The notes beneath the pieces are model-generated. The model saw nothing but the letters and a program-made list of their open reading frames with translations, was not told the origin of the DNA and made no database searches. Shown here in pieces: positions 1 through 11,300 of a stretch of 64,000 bases of DNA (positions are counted from its first letter, which is position 1; each line of letters starts with the position of its first letter). This DNA is from Methylobacterium nodulans ORS 2060 (GTDB taxonomy: Bacteria; Pseudomonadota; Alphaproteobacteria; Rhizobiales; Beijerinckiaceae): contig NC_011894.1 of assembly GCF_000022085.1 (NCBI RefSeq), forward strand, positions 5,850,001-5,914,000, in the 5' to 3' direction. The translations under genes and the position numbers were made by a program.

Positions 1-121
1 AGAGCGTGCCGAGGGTCACGCCGAGATTGGTGGGCCCGCCGGGATCGTCGGGGTGATCGACGTAGCCGCCCTCGTGCGCAAGGACGAGCTTCAGCGCCCG
101 GTCGAAGGACGACGCGGTCAT
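1..121 (-). CDS. Endolysin, glycoside hydrolase family 108 (partial, N-terminus only)
   Basis: Only the first 40 codons lie in the window; the gene runs off the left edge. The translation contains LAHEGGYVDHPDDPGGPTN, the N-terminal signature of GH108 N-acetylmuramidases. The Glu of HEGGY is the expected catalytic acid. These enzymes cut the glycan strand of peptidoglycan and usually act as phage endolysins. Its place at the end of the tail gene run, on the same strand, fits a lysis role. No holin is visible next to it, so one may lie further left. The start is the ATG whose complement is at 119-121. Confidence 0.85.
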   Translation of the reverse strand, partial: MTASSFDRALKLVLAHEGGYVDHPDDPGGPTNLGVTLGTL

Positions 122-235
122 GGGGGATCTCCGATTGTCAGGGGAGCGGAAGGGCTGGGAGCGGACGGATCAGGCGGCGCGCGGCGCTCTCGCCGTGATC
201 GGGAGCCCCGGATCAGGGAACCGGCGGCGCCGGGC

Positions 236-598
236 TCAGGTCAGCGGAATGCCGCGCTTCTTCAGGGCCGCGAGCACGCCCTGGTGGTCGGTGGCGGCGT
301 AGACCTCCTGCGAGCACGCGACACGCGCCAGCTCGAGCCGCTCGGCCGCGCTGGCCGCGGCATCGACCTGCTGGGCCAGCTGCGCAACCGTGAGGCCGCG
401 GATCCGGGCCTCCTGCTCCAGCATGGTCGAGCGCACGCCCGCGGAGAGGAAGGCGCGGGCCTGGGCGGCCTTGTTGGTGTCCATGGCCCGCTGCACCGCC
501 GAGCGCTCCGTCTGGCCGATCTCGGCGTAGAAGCGCATCAGGGCGGCGTAGGCCAGGTCCTGGAACTGTTCCAGGCTCGGGCCGAGGATCAGGCTCAT
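236..598 (-). CDS. Hypothetical phage protein, 120 aa
   Basis: I do not recognise a family. The protein is mostly helical, rich in Ala and Gln, with no membrane segment or cysteine cluster (one Cys). Its ATG overlaps the stop of the upstream gene by four bases, so the two are translationally coupled. It lies between the tail-fibre accessory genes and the endolysin, which suggests tail-fibre assembly or a lysis accessory role; that is inference from position only. The 114 bases between it and the endolysin start show no further gene. Confidence 0.7.
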   Translation of the reverse strand: MSLILGPSLEQFQDLAYAALMRFYAEIGQTERSAVQRAMDTNKAAQARAFLSAGVRSTMLEQEARIRGLTVAQLAQQVDAAASAAERLELARVACSQEVYAATDHQGVLAALKKRGIPLT

Positions 599-1011
599 TG
601 CGCAGAGGGCTCCGTGACGGTGAGGGTGAAGGCGCGCCGCCGGTACGGGAACGGCTCGATCGCGACGCGGTAGGTGCCCGGCACCACGAAGCCGATCACG
701 AGGTCGCCACCCGGGTGCGGGGTCTGGCCGGGCCCGAGCGGACCCTCCTCGACCACGATGCTGCAGGCCGGCACGCCGGGCAGCGTCGCCTGCTCGAACG
801 GCTTGAGGGTGGTCGTGTCGAACTCGCCCGGCAGCTCGGGGCGCCGCTTCAGGGCCGGTGTACCGCTGCTCAGGTCCACGAAGGTGTCGGTCATGTCCTG
901 GCCGACCTCCACGAAGTTCTGCCCGGCCGCGCGCAGCAGGTCGGCGTAGCCGGGTTGGCTCTGGCCCACCATCTGGGTGATGCGGCCCGCGTCGTTGTAG
1001 ATGAAGAACAC
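595..1011 (-). CDS. Hypothetical phage tail-region protein, 138 aa
   Basis: The protein starts MFFIYNDAGRITQMVGQ and ends with a beta-rich stretch (GTYRVAIEPFPYRRRAFTLTV). The opening resembles the short N-terminal segment of tail-fibre-associated proteins that describe a displayed value, but I cannot name a family. The start overlaps the upstream reading frame closely and the stop overlaps the next start (ATGA). It belongs to the five-gene set between gene J and the endolysin. A role at the tail tip is inferred from position. Confidence 0.7.
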   Translation of the reverse strand: MFFIYNDAGRITQMVGQSQPGYADLLRAAGQNFVEVGQDMTDTFVDLSSGTPALKRRPELPGEFDTTTLKPFEQATLPGVPACSIVVEEGPLGPGQTPHPGGDLVIGFVVPGTYRVAIEPFPYRRRAFTLTVTEPSAQ

Positions 1012-1012
1012 G

Positions 1013-1462
1013 TCAGTCTCCTCTGCCCAGCACCCAGAACTTGAGGGTGCCGGCCGTGATCATACCTGTGCCGGAGGTGCCACCGCCCTGGACATACCAG
1101 TCGATGGCAAAGCGCCCGTCGCCGAGCGGGGTCAGGGTGTACTGGCAGATCCACAAGGACTGGGCGACGCCTTGCGTGTTGGTGATGACGAGCGCCCCCA
1201 TCGGGATGATGGTCCCGTCGTTGTTGATGTAGGTCCCACAGATCCACGGAAACGTGTAGTATTTGCGGGCGGTCTCGACCCTGGGACGCCACTGCTGCGT
1301 CATATCTGCAGGCGAGCCTAAGATGAACTCCTCGGCCACGGCCGGCGGGTACTGGGCCGAGAAGATCAGAGATGGATCCAGCGGATCGCCCGGCGCGCCG
1401 CCGGCGTGGTTCCAGATCTTCAGCGGATCGCCGTTGACATTGAACTGAGCGTTGAAGGCCAT
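1013..1462 (-). CDS. Hypothetical phage tail-region protein, 149 aa
   Basis: I chose the ATG at 1462 (MAFNAQFNVNGDPLK) instead of the longer upstream frame, because the upstream part overlaps the neighbouring gene and has shadow-like composition. The protein is aromatic and beta-rich (several Trp and Tyr, for example KYYTFPWICGTYINND) and has many Gly residues near the C-terminus. These are traits of small receptor-binding or tail-tip proteins, but there is no recognisable domain. It sits four to five bases after the preceding gene and runs into the next one, in one operon. Confidence 0.7.
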   Translation of the reverse strand: MAFNAQFNVNGDPLKIWNHAGGAPGDPLDPSLIFSAQYPPAVAEEFILGSPADMTQQWRPRVETARKYYTFPWICGTYINNDGTIIPMGALVITNTQGVAQSLWICQYTLTPLGDGRFAIDWYVQGGGTSGTGMITAGTLKFWVLGRGD

Positions 1463-1467
1463 GGGTC

Positions 1468-1905
1468 TCACGAGAAGGTCTGGCGACGGTAGACGAGGTA
1501 CATGATCTTGTCCGGGAGTTCGGTGTAGGTGCCGCCACCGCCGAAGCACGAGATCACGAACTGGTTGGTCGCGATCCGGAGCTGCATGGTGTGACGCGGG
1601 ACCACTGAGTTGAAGGCACTTCCGCTCGGCTGGAGGGCCATCGGCGGCCATTGGACCGTGCCGTTCGGGCGCACCGCGATCGGGACCACATCCGGGGTGA
1701 CGCTGTAGGGCCCGATGCCGACCGTGGCCTGCTTTGCGCCGGCTGAGGTCGGATGAGCCCCGAGGGTGACGATGCCGTGCTCCAGGATCTGACCCGACCG
1801 GACGAACAGGTCCATCAAGATCCCGTCCCAGGACGGGTTGAAGACGTCGAAGCCGGGGCGCATCACCCGAAACCCACCGCCGCCGATCAGGGTTCGCCAG
1901 GGCAT
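1468..1905 (-). CDS. Hypothetical tail-tip accessory protein, 145 aa, paralogue of the next gene upstream
   Basis: The N-terminus MPWRTLIGGGGFRVMRPGFDVF matches the neighbouring protein at 1909-2328, which begins (M)TWRVLIG and continues with a PGYDLF motif. Both end in a beta-rich region with Tyr, Ile and Leu. They therefore look like a tandem duplication, although the middle parts have diverged. No enzyme motif is visible. The position directly after gene J suggests tail-fibre tip or receptor-contact proteins; this is inference. The family is not recognised. Confidence 0.7.
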   Translation of the reverse strand: MPWRTLIGGGGFRVMRPGFDVFNPSWDGILMDLFVRSGQILEHGIVTLGAHPTSAGAKQATVGIGPYSVTPDVVPIAVRPNGTVQWPPMALQPSGSAFNSVVPRHTMQLRIATNQFVISCFGGGGTYTELPDKIMYLVYRRQTFS

Positions 1906-1908
1906 GAT

Positions 1909-2328
1909 CTATCCCTTGATCGGCAAGGTGAGGATCACATACCGGAAATAACCCGGCACAGCGTTGGGATCAAAGTCCGGCCGCAGCTTCGCGATCTTGA
2001 ATTGGGCTCGGTTCAGGTACTGGAACTGGAAGCGCGGGAAGCCGTAGTTACCTCCATACAGGGCCTCCTCTTGGGAGAGCTGCCCGGCGGAGGGGTCGTA
2101 GCGGTCGAAGTAGTACCAGGGATAGTAGCCGATGTCGGGGATGGTGACGACCTGATCGAGATTGCTCGTCCCCGCCTGGAGGATGTTCGCCATCCGGCCC
2201 GCCGCGGATGAGAACATCCACTGCGAGTTGTTGGTCGGGTCGCAGCCGAACAGGTCATAGCCGGGTTTCGAGACGAACAGCCCCTGGTGCCCCGAGGGGT
2301 GCTGCCCGATGAGGACGCGCCACGTCAC
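1909..2328 (-). CDS. Hypothetical tail-tip accessory protein, 139 aa, GTG start
   Basis: The best start is the GTG at 2326-2328, giving (M)TWRVLIGQHPSGHQGLF. It lies just inside the stop of gene J, so translation is coupled. A longer open frame exists upstream but it runs inside gene J and is arginine- and alanine-rich like other shadows. The start was also chosen because it aligns with MPWRTLIG of the next gene downstream. The sequence contains DPTNNSQWMFSSAAG and an aromatic run (IGYYPWYYFDRYDP). No known domain is recognised. Confidence 0.65.
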   Translation of the reverse strand: MTWRVLIGQHPSGHQGLFVSKPGYDLFGCDPTNNSQWMFSSAAGRMANILQAGTSNLDQVVTIPDIGYYPWYYFDRYDPSAGQLSQEEALYGGNYGFPRFQFQYLNRAQFKIAKLRPDFDPNAVPGYFRYVILTLPIKG

Positions 2329-2330
2329 GA

Positions 2331-5300
2331 TCAGCCCCAGATGATGATGCGCTTGTTGTTGAGGTCGACCTGCATCTGCCCATCCGCGCTCTGGAGCAGG
2401 CCGGCGGTCATGGTACCGACATTGGCGGTGATGGCGGAGAGCTGCGTCACCGCCAGCTTGTTGGCGCTGACCGAGCTGGCCCAGAGGCCGCCACCGTTGA
2501 GGCCCGAGGGCGCCAGGATGACATTGTTGGCATTGTCCCAGACGACCAGGCCCCAGTCGCCCCCGTAGGGCGAGAAGCCCGTGGTGTTGCCGATCAGCAG
2601 CCGCAGGTTGCCGCCATCCGTGCAGACCATGCGCGGCACGCCGCCGTAGCACTCAAGCCGCAGGCGCGAGTCCGCGAGGTAGATCGTGCCGGCCTGCACG
2701 GTGCCGCCCGAGATCTTGTCCGCGGTGACCTGCCCGGCGCCGATCTTCTCCGCGGTGATCTGTCCGGCCGCGATGTGGCTGGCCTGGATCGCGTCGGCGG
2801 CGATCTGGTTGGCGGTGATCGTGCCGGTGTTGATCCGCGATCCGTCGATGATCGTGCCGCCGCCGAAGGTGTTGATCCCAGCGTACCCATCATACGACGC
2901 CAGCAGCACTGCGTTCTTGTCGCTGAAGATGTCGGGCCAGTTGTCCCTGGCGGCATACAGCGTACCGGGCGTGTTCTTGTTCCACCAGACATAGGTGTAG
3001 CCGCCGCCCGTGTTGAAGCTGCCGGCCGCGACCTGGTCGGCCCGGTTGGCGCCCGTGTCATCGATCCACAGGACGTAGCCTGCGGTCCACGACAGGACGC
3101 GGGTGTTCTTGTCCACGCTGAAGTCGAGGCTCACCGTGCGGACGCCGCGCAGGCCGACCTTCAGGCTATTGACCGAGATCGAGTTGGCCTCGATCGCGCC
3201 GCCGTTGATCTTGGTGGTGTCCGAGCCCATCCAGCTCGTGAGCGCCTGCCCACCGCCGATCGCGATCTTGTCGGCATAGATCGAGTTCGCCGCGACGTGC
3301 CAGCCGGTGAGGGTGTTGGCGGCGATCTGGCCGCCGGTAATGGCATTCGCGGCGATCCGGTCCGCCGTGATGGTGCCGGCGGTGATCTTGTTGGCATGGA
3401 TGGTGCCGGTGGCGATGGTGTCGCCCCAGATCACGGTCGAGGAGCCGGGCGCCCAGTCGGAATACTGGGTCTGGTTCGGCTTGGCCTGTCCGAAGTACAG
3501 ACCGGACCAGAAGGTGTAGGGGCCGTCACCACCATTGAACGTCGTCCGCAGGTAGATTGCGGCCGTAGCGGCGTTGGACGGAGCCGTGGCGAAGCAACCC
3601 ATGCGCGCCCAGGCGCTCAGGTTGCCGCTGCTCATCGCGTTCTCGACGGTGGTGGTCCAGGCCTCCCCGCAATAGGCGTCGTTGGCGTCCATCCAGACGA
3701 TGACGAGGTTCGCCTTGCAGCGGTGAGCCGACACGTAGCCGGACACCTCGTATCGCTTGCCGGCGACCACCGGGAACCGCTGGCTCCAGGTGCCGTCCTG
3801 CTTCGGGGTCGACGCATAGGTGTCCAAGACGTAGCCAGCCGCCGGCGTGCCCGAGCACGACACCTGCAGCGATCCCATCCCGTTCGGCTGCCAGCCGGGG
3901 CCGGAGCCGTTGAGGCCGATGTAGAGGCTGCTCGGGTTGGTGTTGCTCCACCAGCCGGAGACGCCCGGCACGGTCTGACCCGCCGCGATATTCTGGCCCG
4001 CGACCCCGGACTTGAAATCCGAGTTGTAAAGCAGGTTGGTCGAGTTGAGCCCGACCCCGATCTTGTCGGCCGTGATGGCGCCCGCCGCGAGCTGGTCCAC
4101 GCCGATAGCGCCGGCCGCGATCTGCCCGGCGGTGATCGAATTCGCGACGAGCTTGTCCGCCGAGATGGTGTTGCCGGCGATGTTCCAGCCGATGATGGTC
4201 TGGCCGGCGATCTGGTTCGCGGTGATGGTGTTGGCCGCGATCTCGTAGGCGGTGATGGCCCCGGCCGCGATATGGCCGGCGCCGAGCGTGCGCGCCTGGA
4301 TATTCCAGCCGATGATGGTGGAGCCCGCAATCTGGTTCGCCGTGATGGTGTTGCCGGCAATCTCGGTCGCGGTGATGGCGCCGACCGCGATCTGCCCAGC
4401 CGTGATGGTGCGGGCCACCAGCCGATCCCCGTAGATCGAGCCAGTGGTGATGGTGGTGCCGGTGATCGTGGTGACCCCGGGATCCACATAGGGCGAGCAC
4501 TCGGTCTGGCCCGCCCGCGCCGCGGCATACATGGCCCCGACCAGGAAGATGAGGGGGTCCGCCGCAGTGATGTTTTGACCGCGGTAGAGCACCTTGAACC
4601 CGTAGGCATTGCTCGGCGCCGTCGCGAGGATCGTCATCCGCGGGTAGTCGGTCAGGGCCCCGCCGGCCTTCGCGAACTGACCGATGACGTTCGATCCGTC
4701 GTAGCGGATGCCGGTGCCGGCGCTGTCCAGCCACAGGACATGCATCTGCGCATCGCAGCGATGGCAGGTGACGTAGGCCGAGAACTCGTAGGGCGTGTTC
4801 GGATAGCAGGGAAATGCTTGGGGGGTGGTGCTCGTGTCGATGCGCTGGTGCCAGGTGTCGAACCACTGCCCACCGGCCCCGTTCCAGCTCGTGCCGTGGC
4901 CGGCGAAGCCCTTGAAGCCCGACGGCACCCAGCCCGTCTCCACGAAGATGCCGGGCGTCCCGCCCCAGGTCTGGCCGCCAGCCGTCCAGCCGGCGAGGCC
5001 CTGGGCCATATCGGCGTTGAAGGCGAAGTTGGCGCTGGAGACGGCGAGCTTGCTGGTCGTGATCGAGCCCGCCGCCAGCTCATTGGCGGTCAGGGTGCCG
5101 GTCGCGATCTGCGAGGCCGTGATGGTCCGGCTGGCGATCTCGTAGGCCGTGATGGCCCCGCCTGCGATCCGGTCCGCCGTGATGGTCCGCCCGGCAATCT
5201 CGTTGGCGGTGATCGTGCCCGAGACCAGATTGCCGGCCGAGATCGTGCGCCCGGCGATCTTGTCTCCGGTGATGGTGCCGCCCGCGATCTGACCCGCGGT

Positions 5301-8300
5301 GATCGAGCCCGCGATGATCTTGTCGGCGGCAATGGAGTTGGTGCGGATCGAGGCGCCGTTGATGGTGGTGAGCCCGGCCGGCGAGAAGGGCGAGACTTCG
5401 GTCTGCCCCGCCACTGCGACCGCCAGCATCACACCGGAGATGAAACAATAGGGCGGTGCAGGGTCTGACGGATACCATGTGATCCCATAGCGGACGTAAG
5501 GCCGGCAGTAGACCGCACCGGCCGGGGCGATGACGATCAGCTTCGAGCGGCCAAACTGCTCCCAATCCGCCTGGGAGTTGTAGATGCTGCCGCCCCAGTT
5601 GACGATCTGACTGCCCCAGGTCTCGCCGATGTAACTCTGATTGTTGTCATACCAAACCAACCCGACATAGCCCGTGCAGCGGTGCGTCGAGAGATAGGCC
5701 GAGACCTCGTAGGTCGTGCCGGCGCGGCACGAGAACGGATAGAGAGTGCCGTCCGTCTCGACCCGGTTCAGCCAGACCTGCCCGAACGAACCCTGGTTGG
5801 TCGGGACGGCATTGGCGCCGATCTTCATGGCCCGCATGCCGGCGGGGCAGTAGATGTAGTCGACGCCGTTCTGGAGCATGGAGGCGCCGGCAATGCCGGA
5901 GCTGTCGCTGCTCCAGGCGGCCGGATTACCGGCGACGTTCAGGTTGCCCATGTCGCCGTTGATGGCGAGGTTCAGGCTGGCGACCGCGAGCTTCGAGGCG
6001 GTAACGGAGCCGGCTGCGAGGTTACCCGCCTGAATGGTGCCGCCCGCGATGAGGCTGCCGGTGATGGTGCCGCCCGCGATGTTGGTCCCAGTGATGGTGC
6101 TGCCGGCGATCCGATCCCCTGTGATCGTGCCGCCCGCAATCTCGGTCGCGGTGATCGTTCCAGTTGCGATCTGACCTGCGGTGATGGACTTCGCGGCGAT
6201 CTTGGCAGCCGTGATCGCGCCATCCACGATCATCTGAGCGTTGGCTGCTTTCCGCGCCTGCACCTTACCCCACCAGCAGTAGCTGCCATACGGATAGGGT
6301 TTGTCGCACAGCAGGAGCACCTGCATCCGCTGGATGCCTTCGGGGATGGTGATCTGCCCCGAGAGATCGACCCACTGGTTCTTGAGGTCGGTATAGGCCG
6401 CGGTCGGCCACTGGCCGTTCCCCCCGGCGGCATCGGTGAGAACGGCCATGAGGCTGGCCCGCTCGCCGTTTGCGTTGAAGACGCGCGCCGACAGGTTGAT
6501 GACGTCGCCCGGCCGCACCGCGATCGGGTCGGAATAGGCGCAGTCGCGTGCATTCGAGCGCAGGCGGTGCATACCGCCGGGGTCGGTCGCGACCGACGTA
6601 TCGATGAGCGTGTCGCCGCCGCCGAGAGACCAGCCCTCGGAGTTCGCCGAGCCGTCGATCGGGTTCGTGAAGTCCCCGTTCTTCAGCATGTTGCTGGGAT
6701 CGGTGAGGACCAGCTTCGAGGCGGTGACCGATCCGGCCGCCAGTTCGCGCGCGGTCAGCGTCCCGGCGCTGATGTTCGCACCCGTGATGGTCGACCCGGC
6801 GATGCGGTCACCCGTGATGGTGGACCCGGCGATCTCGGTCGCCGTGATGGCCCCGACCGCGATCTGCCCAGCCGTGATGGTGCGGGCGACGAGCCGGTCC
6901 CCGTAGATCGAGCTGGTGCGGACGTTGCCGCCCTCGATCATGGTCACGCCCGCGTCGGAGTACGGGCTCGGCTCGGTCTGGCCCTCGACGGCCTGGGCGA
7001 AGAACAACCCGCCCGCCATGCAGTAGGGGTTGCTGCCGAAGTTGTACCAGCGGACCCGGATATCGGCACTGGCAGCGTTGGCCGGTGCGGTGGCGATCAC
7101 CCAGGAGCGGGCGAGCCGGTTCCAGTCCGCCAGTGATGAGCCGGAGCCGAGCTGCGTGGCGACGATGGTGTTGCCGCCGTGCTCGGTGATGTAGGTGCCG
7201 GTGGCGTCCCACCAGATGATCGACACATAGGCGGTGCAGCGGTGCGCCGAGATGTAGGCGCTGAACTCATAGCGCGCGTTCGGCGTGACCGGGATCCGCT
7301 GCTGGGCCCCCGTCGCATCCGGGTTGGCGTAGATGATCTCGGAGATGCCGCTCGTCGGCTTGTGGGCATCGTCGTAGCGGACCGAGAAGACCCGCATGCC
7401 CTGCGGAGCCCAATCGGTGCGGATGCCCTCCACGAGCGGCGTGATGCCCGTGCCGCCGGCCGCGCCCCACCAGCCGGAGGTGCCCTGCTGGAGGCCGCCG
7501 TTCGCGGCGAGGTTCAGGCTCGCCACCGCCAGCTTCGAGGCCAGGATCGAGCAAGCTTCGATCTTGTCTGCGTTGACGGCGCCGGTCGCCAGCTTCGGCG
7601 TGCTGATGGCGCCGTCCGTGATCTGGGTCTGGGTGATCTGGCCTGCGAGCTTCGCCGTGCTAATGCCGGCGATCTGCGCGTCCGTGACCTGCCCCTGGAG
7701 TACGGAGGCATTGACCGAGGCCACCTGCGCGGCCACGACCTGTCCGATCAACTTCGCCGCGCTGATGCCCGCGAGCTGGCCATCCGACAGCGTGCCGGCG
7801 ATCTTGGCCGCCGAGAGCTGCGCGATCTGTGCATCCGTGATCTGGCCGGAGATCTGGCCGGCGCCGATGCTCGCGATCTGCGAAGCGACTACCTGTCCGA
7901 CGAGCTTCGCGGCCGACACCTGGGCGATTTGGGCGTCCGTGAGGGTGCCGGTGATCTTCGAGGCGGCCAGCGCCGCGATCTTGGCGTCCGTGATGGCGCC
8001 GGCCGCGATCTGGGCTTCGCCCAGCTGCCCGGTGATGTCGCCCGCGGCGATGCCGGCGGTCCAGGCCCCGGAGACCAGCCGGTAGACCTTGCCGTCCGCG
8101 CCGTTGAGCACCACGGACGGGCCCGTGTAGCCGGCCGGGTCCGGCAGGCTGGAGACGATCCCGACCGCCGAGAGGCCCGTGGCGAGCTTGGCCTGGGTGA
8201 TGGTGTTGTCGGCGAGCTGCGCGGCCGTGAGCTGGCCCTGGATCGCGACCGCATTGATGCTCGCGATCTGATCCGCCGTGAGCTGGCCGGCCACCTTCGT

Positions 8301-11300
8301 GGCCGCCAGGCTGACGATCTGGTCGGAGGTGAGCTGCCCGCTGATCTGGGCTGCCGTGATGCTTTCGATCTGCGCGGCGACGAGCTGGCCGACGACCTGG
8401 GCGGCATTGATGCTGGCGATCTGCGAGGCGGTGAGCTGGCCGGCGACCTTCGCTGCCTCAATGGACTGGATCTGGGCGCTGGTGAGGGCGCCCGTGATGT
8501 CGCCCGCCTGCACCGCGGCTGTCCACTGGCCGTTGATGAGGCGATACAGCTTGCCGTCCGCGGCGTTGTAGGCGAGCTTCGAGCCGGTCCAGGTCGCGGG
8601 ATCCGGCAGACTGGAGACCGCGGCCGGCGCCACGATCGAGGCGGCGAGCTTGGTCTGGTCGATGACACCGTTCTGAAGCGCCGCCGCCGGGAGCGCCGCC
8701 GTGGTCGCCGTCTTCGGGCCGGTGAAGTCGCCGGCCGTGCCGCTCGAATTGACCGGCCGGACCCAGTAGTTGCGGGTCTGCACGATCTCCAGGGTGGTGT
8801 CGCTGAAGAAGTTGAGCGGCGCCGGGACCGTCGCGAAGAGGGTGGCGTCCGCCCCGTCGTCGCGCGTCCCGACCCACACCTCGATCGCAGCAAGGTCCGG
8901 GTCGCTCGGATTGATCCAGGACAGGCTCGCCGTCCGGTAGGCGGCGTCCACGGTGAAGTTGGTGATCGTGCCGGGCTTGGCCGTGTTCTTGGCCGCGGTG
9001 ATCGAGACCATGGCCGACCAGCCCGAGGCCGCCACCCCGCTGTCGTTCACCGAGCGGACGCGGGCAGTGTAGAGCACGCCGGGCTTCAGGTTGCGCCAAG
9101 TGAACTTCGGCTGGCCCTTGTCGGCCCGGTCACGGATCCACGAGGGGTTCGCAATGCCGTCGCCCTCGGTCAGCTCGAATTCGTAGATCCCGAGATTGCT
9201 GCTGCCGACCGGGTTCCAGGTCGCGGTGATCGCGGCCGTCGCCACGCCCGTGGCCGAGACCTCAAGCGCCGTCGCCAGGGTGAGCCCGGTCGGGATGTCG
9301 GGCGCCTGGACGTCGATGATGAGGTCGTTCGTGCGGACCGCCACCTCGCCCGAGATGTTCAGCTCGGCCGGGTTCTTGCCGAAGTCATCATAGAGCGCGA
9401 CCCGGACGTAGTACCATGTGTCCGGATCCGCCGTGAAGAACTGGAGCGTGTTCGGCCCGTCGTAGACCGGCGCCGTCGTCAGTGGGTTGAAGCCGGATGT
9501 CCTGCTGACCCAGATGAGGGCGCCTCGGAGATCCGGGTCGCTCGGCGGGGTGTACTGGACCGCGATGCTCTCCGTCGTCCAGGTGGCGGTGGGGACGACC
9601 ACGCCGGGCGGCGGGTTCGAGACGACGAGCACCGCCGGCTGGCTCTCGCGGCCGATCGCGTCGCGCGCGGCCACCGAGACCCGGAACCGGCGGCGCGGCC
9701 CGCCCTCGTTGAGGTTCTCCTCGTAGTCGTAGGTCGCCTGCGCGGCGGTGATGATCTCGGTGTGGAGGAGCGCGGTGGTGTCCGCGTCGAAGACCCGGAA
9801 GGCGTAGCCGACCTCGTAGGGCCTCACGTCCGGCGGCCAGGTCAGGCCCCACTCCAGGGTGCAGCTCCGCCCCGTGAAGACATTGCCGCCGCCCTTGACC
9901 TGCAGGCCGGTGACGGTGGGCCCGGCGAGCCCTTCCCAGCCCTGGACCGTGTAGGTGATCTGGGCGGCGTCCGACAGGCGCCCGTTCAACCCCTCGGCCT
10001 GGACGATGAAGGTCCACTCGCCGGTCGCCGCGTCGAGGAACTCCACCGAGGTGGAGGTCCGCTTCGCCAGTGTTACCAGCGAGCCGTTCGGCTTCACCGC
10101 AGTGACGTAGTAGGCGACCGAGTTGAAGGGCTGGCCGGCCGTCCAGCTGAGGAGCAGGCTCTGCCGCGGCAGGTTGTTCTCGAAGTAGGTGCTCTCCCGG
10201 ACTGTGAGGTTGTCCGGAGGGAGGACGATGTTCGGGAACTCGGAGATGTTGAGCGGCTCGAAGGCCGCGCCGTCATCGACCGCCGCATAGATCGAGGGCT
10301 CGTGCTGGAGCGCCTGGATCTCGTAGATGTGCGGCTCGACCTCCTTGATGCCGACGATCCGGAACAGCTGCGGCACCACTTCGCCGGCGATCTGCCACAC
10401 CGCCGCGGCGTCCGGCACGGCCGGCAGGGCGGGCGAGACATCGATCTGGGTGAGGTCGACGCCGGCCAGCGTCGTGATCTGCCGCTCCGCCACGGTGCCG
10501 TCCGGCAGGGTGACGGAGATCTCGTAGGGCACCCCGCTCTTGAGGGTGACCGGCCGGTCGAGCTTCAGGGTGGTGGTGGTCGAGCCGGCCTTCAGGCGGC
10601 CGCCGGCATCGATGTTGCTGATCTGCGGGTCGGCGATGGCGATGATGTCGCCGGGGCGGCGCACGGCATGGTCGAGGCCGGCCCGGTAGGTGGCGGTCTG
10701 CGTCGCATAGTTCTCGACCAGAAGGCGCCACAGGCCCTCGCGGTGGGCTTGGCCCCGGCTGCTGCAGCCGAGCAGGTCGATCTTGGTCGGGTTGTAGCCG
10801 TAGCGGGCAATGCCCTCGCCGTGCTCAACGACCTCGATCTGCGGCTTGAACAGGTTGTCCGGGTCGTTCCAGCTGACCAGCGCCACGGTGTGGCGGGCCT
10901 TGCGCCCCGAGGAGCTGTAGGTGATCAGCCCCTCGATGACGTTGGCCGGCGTGACCAGCTGGCGGACGTCGTCGGGCCGGTCCTGGGTGGCCGTGACCGC
11001 GCCCGAGGACCAGTAGGCCATGCCGCGCCAGATCGCGGAGATCTGCTGCAGCAGATCGAAGGCATCCTGCTGGGTGCTGATCTGGGCGTTGAAGCGGAAG
11101 CGCGGCTCCTGCCCGCCGCGGCCGTCCGAGACCAGCACGTCGCAGTAGCGGCCGATCTCGTACAGGGTCCACTGGTCGATGCTCTCGACGCTGATGAACT
11201 CGCCGAGCCCGTAGCGGTCGTTCCACAGCACGTCGAAGAAGACCCAGGCCGGGTTGTCCGACCACTCCTCCTTGAAGGTGCCGTCCCAGATCCCGGAATA

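Noticed and set aside
2775..5468. Plus-strand frame of 897 codons rich in GRDRAGRDL-type repeats
   Set aside because: The repeats are the antisense of the J decapeptide repeats, so this is a shadow and not a repeat protein.
2700..8640. Regular short repeats resembling a CRISPR array
   Set aside because: Repeats are in coding phase, vary at third positions, and lack constant spacers; they encode tail-fibre decapeptides.
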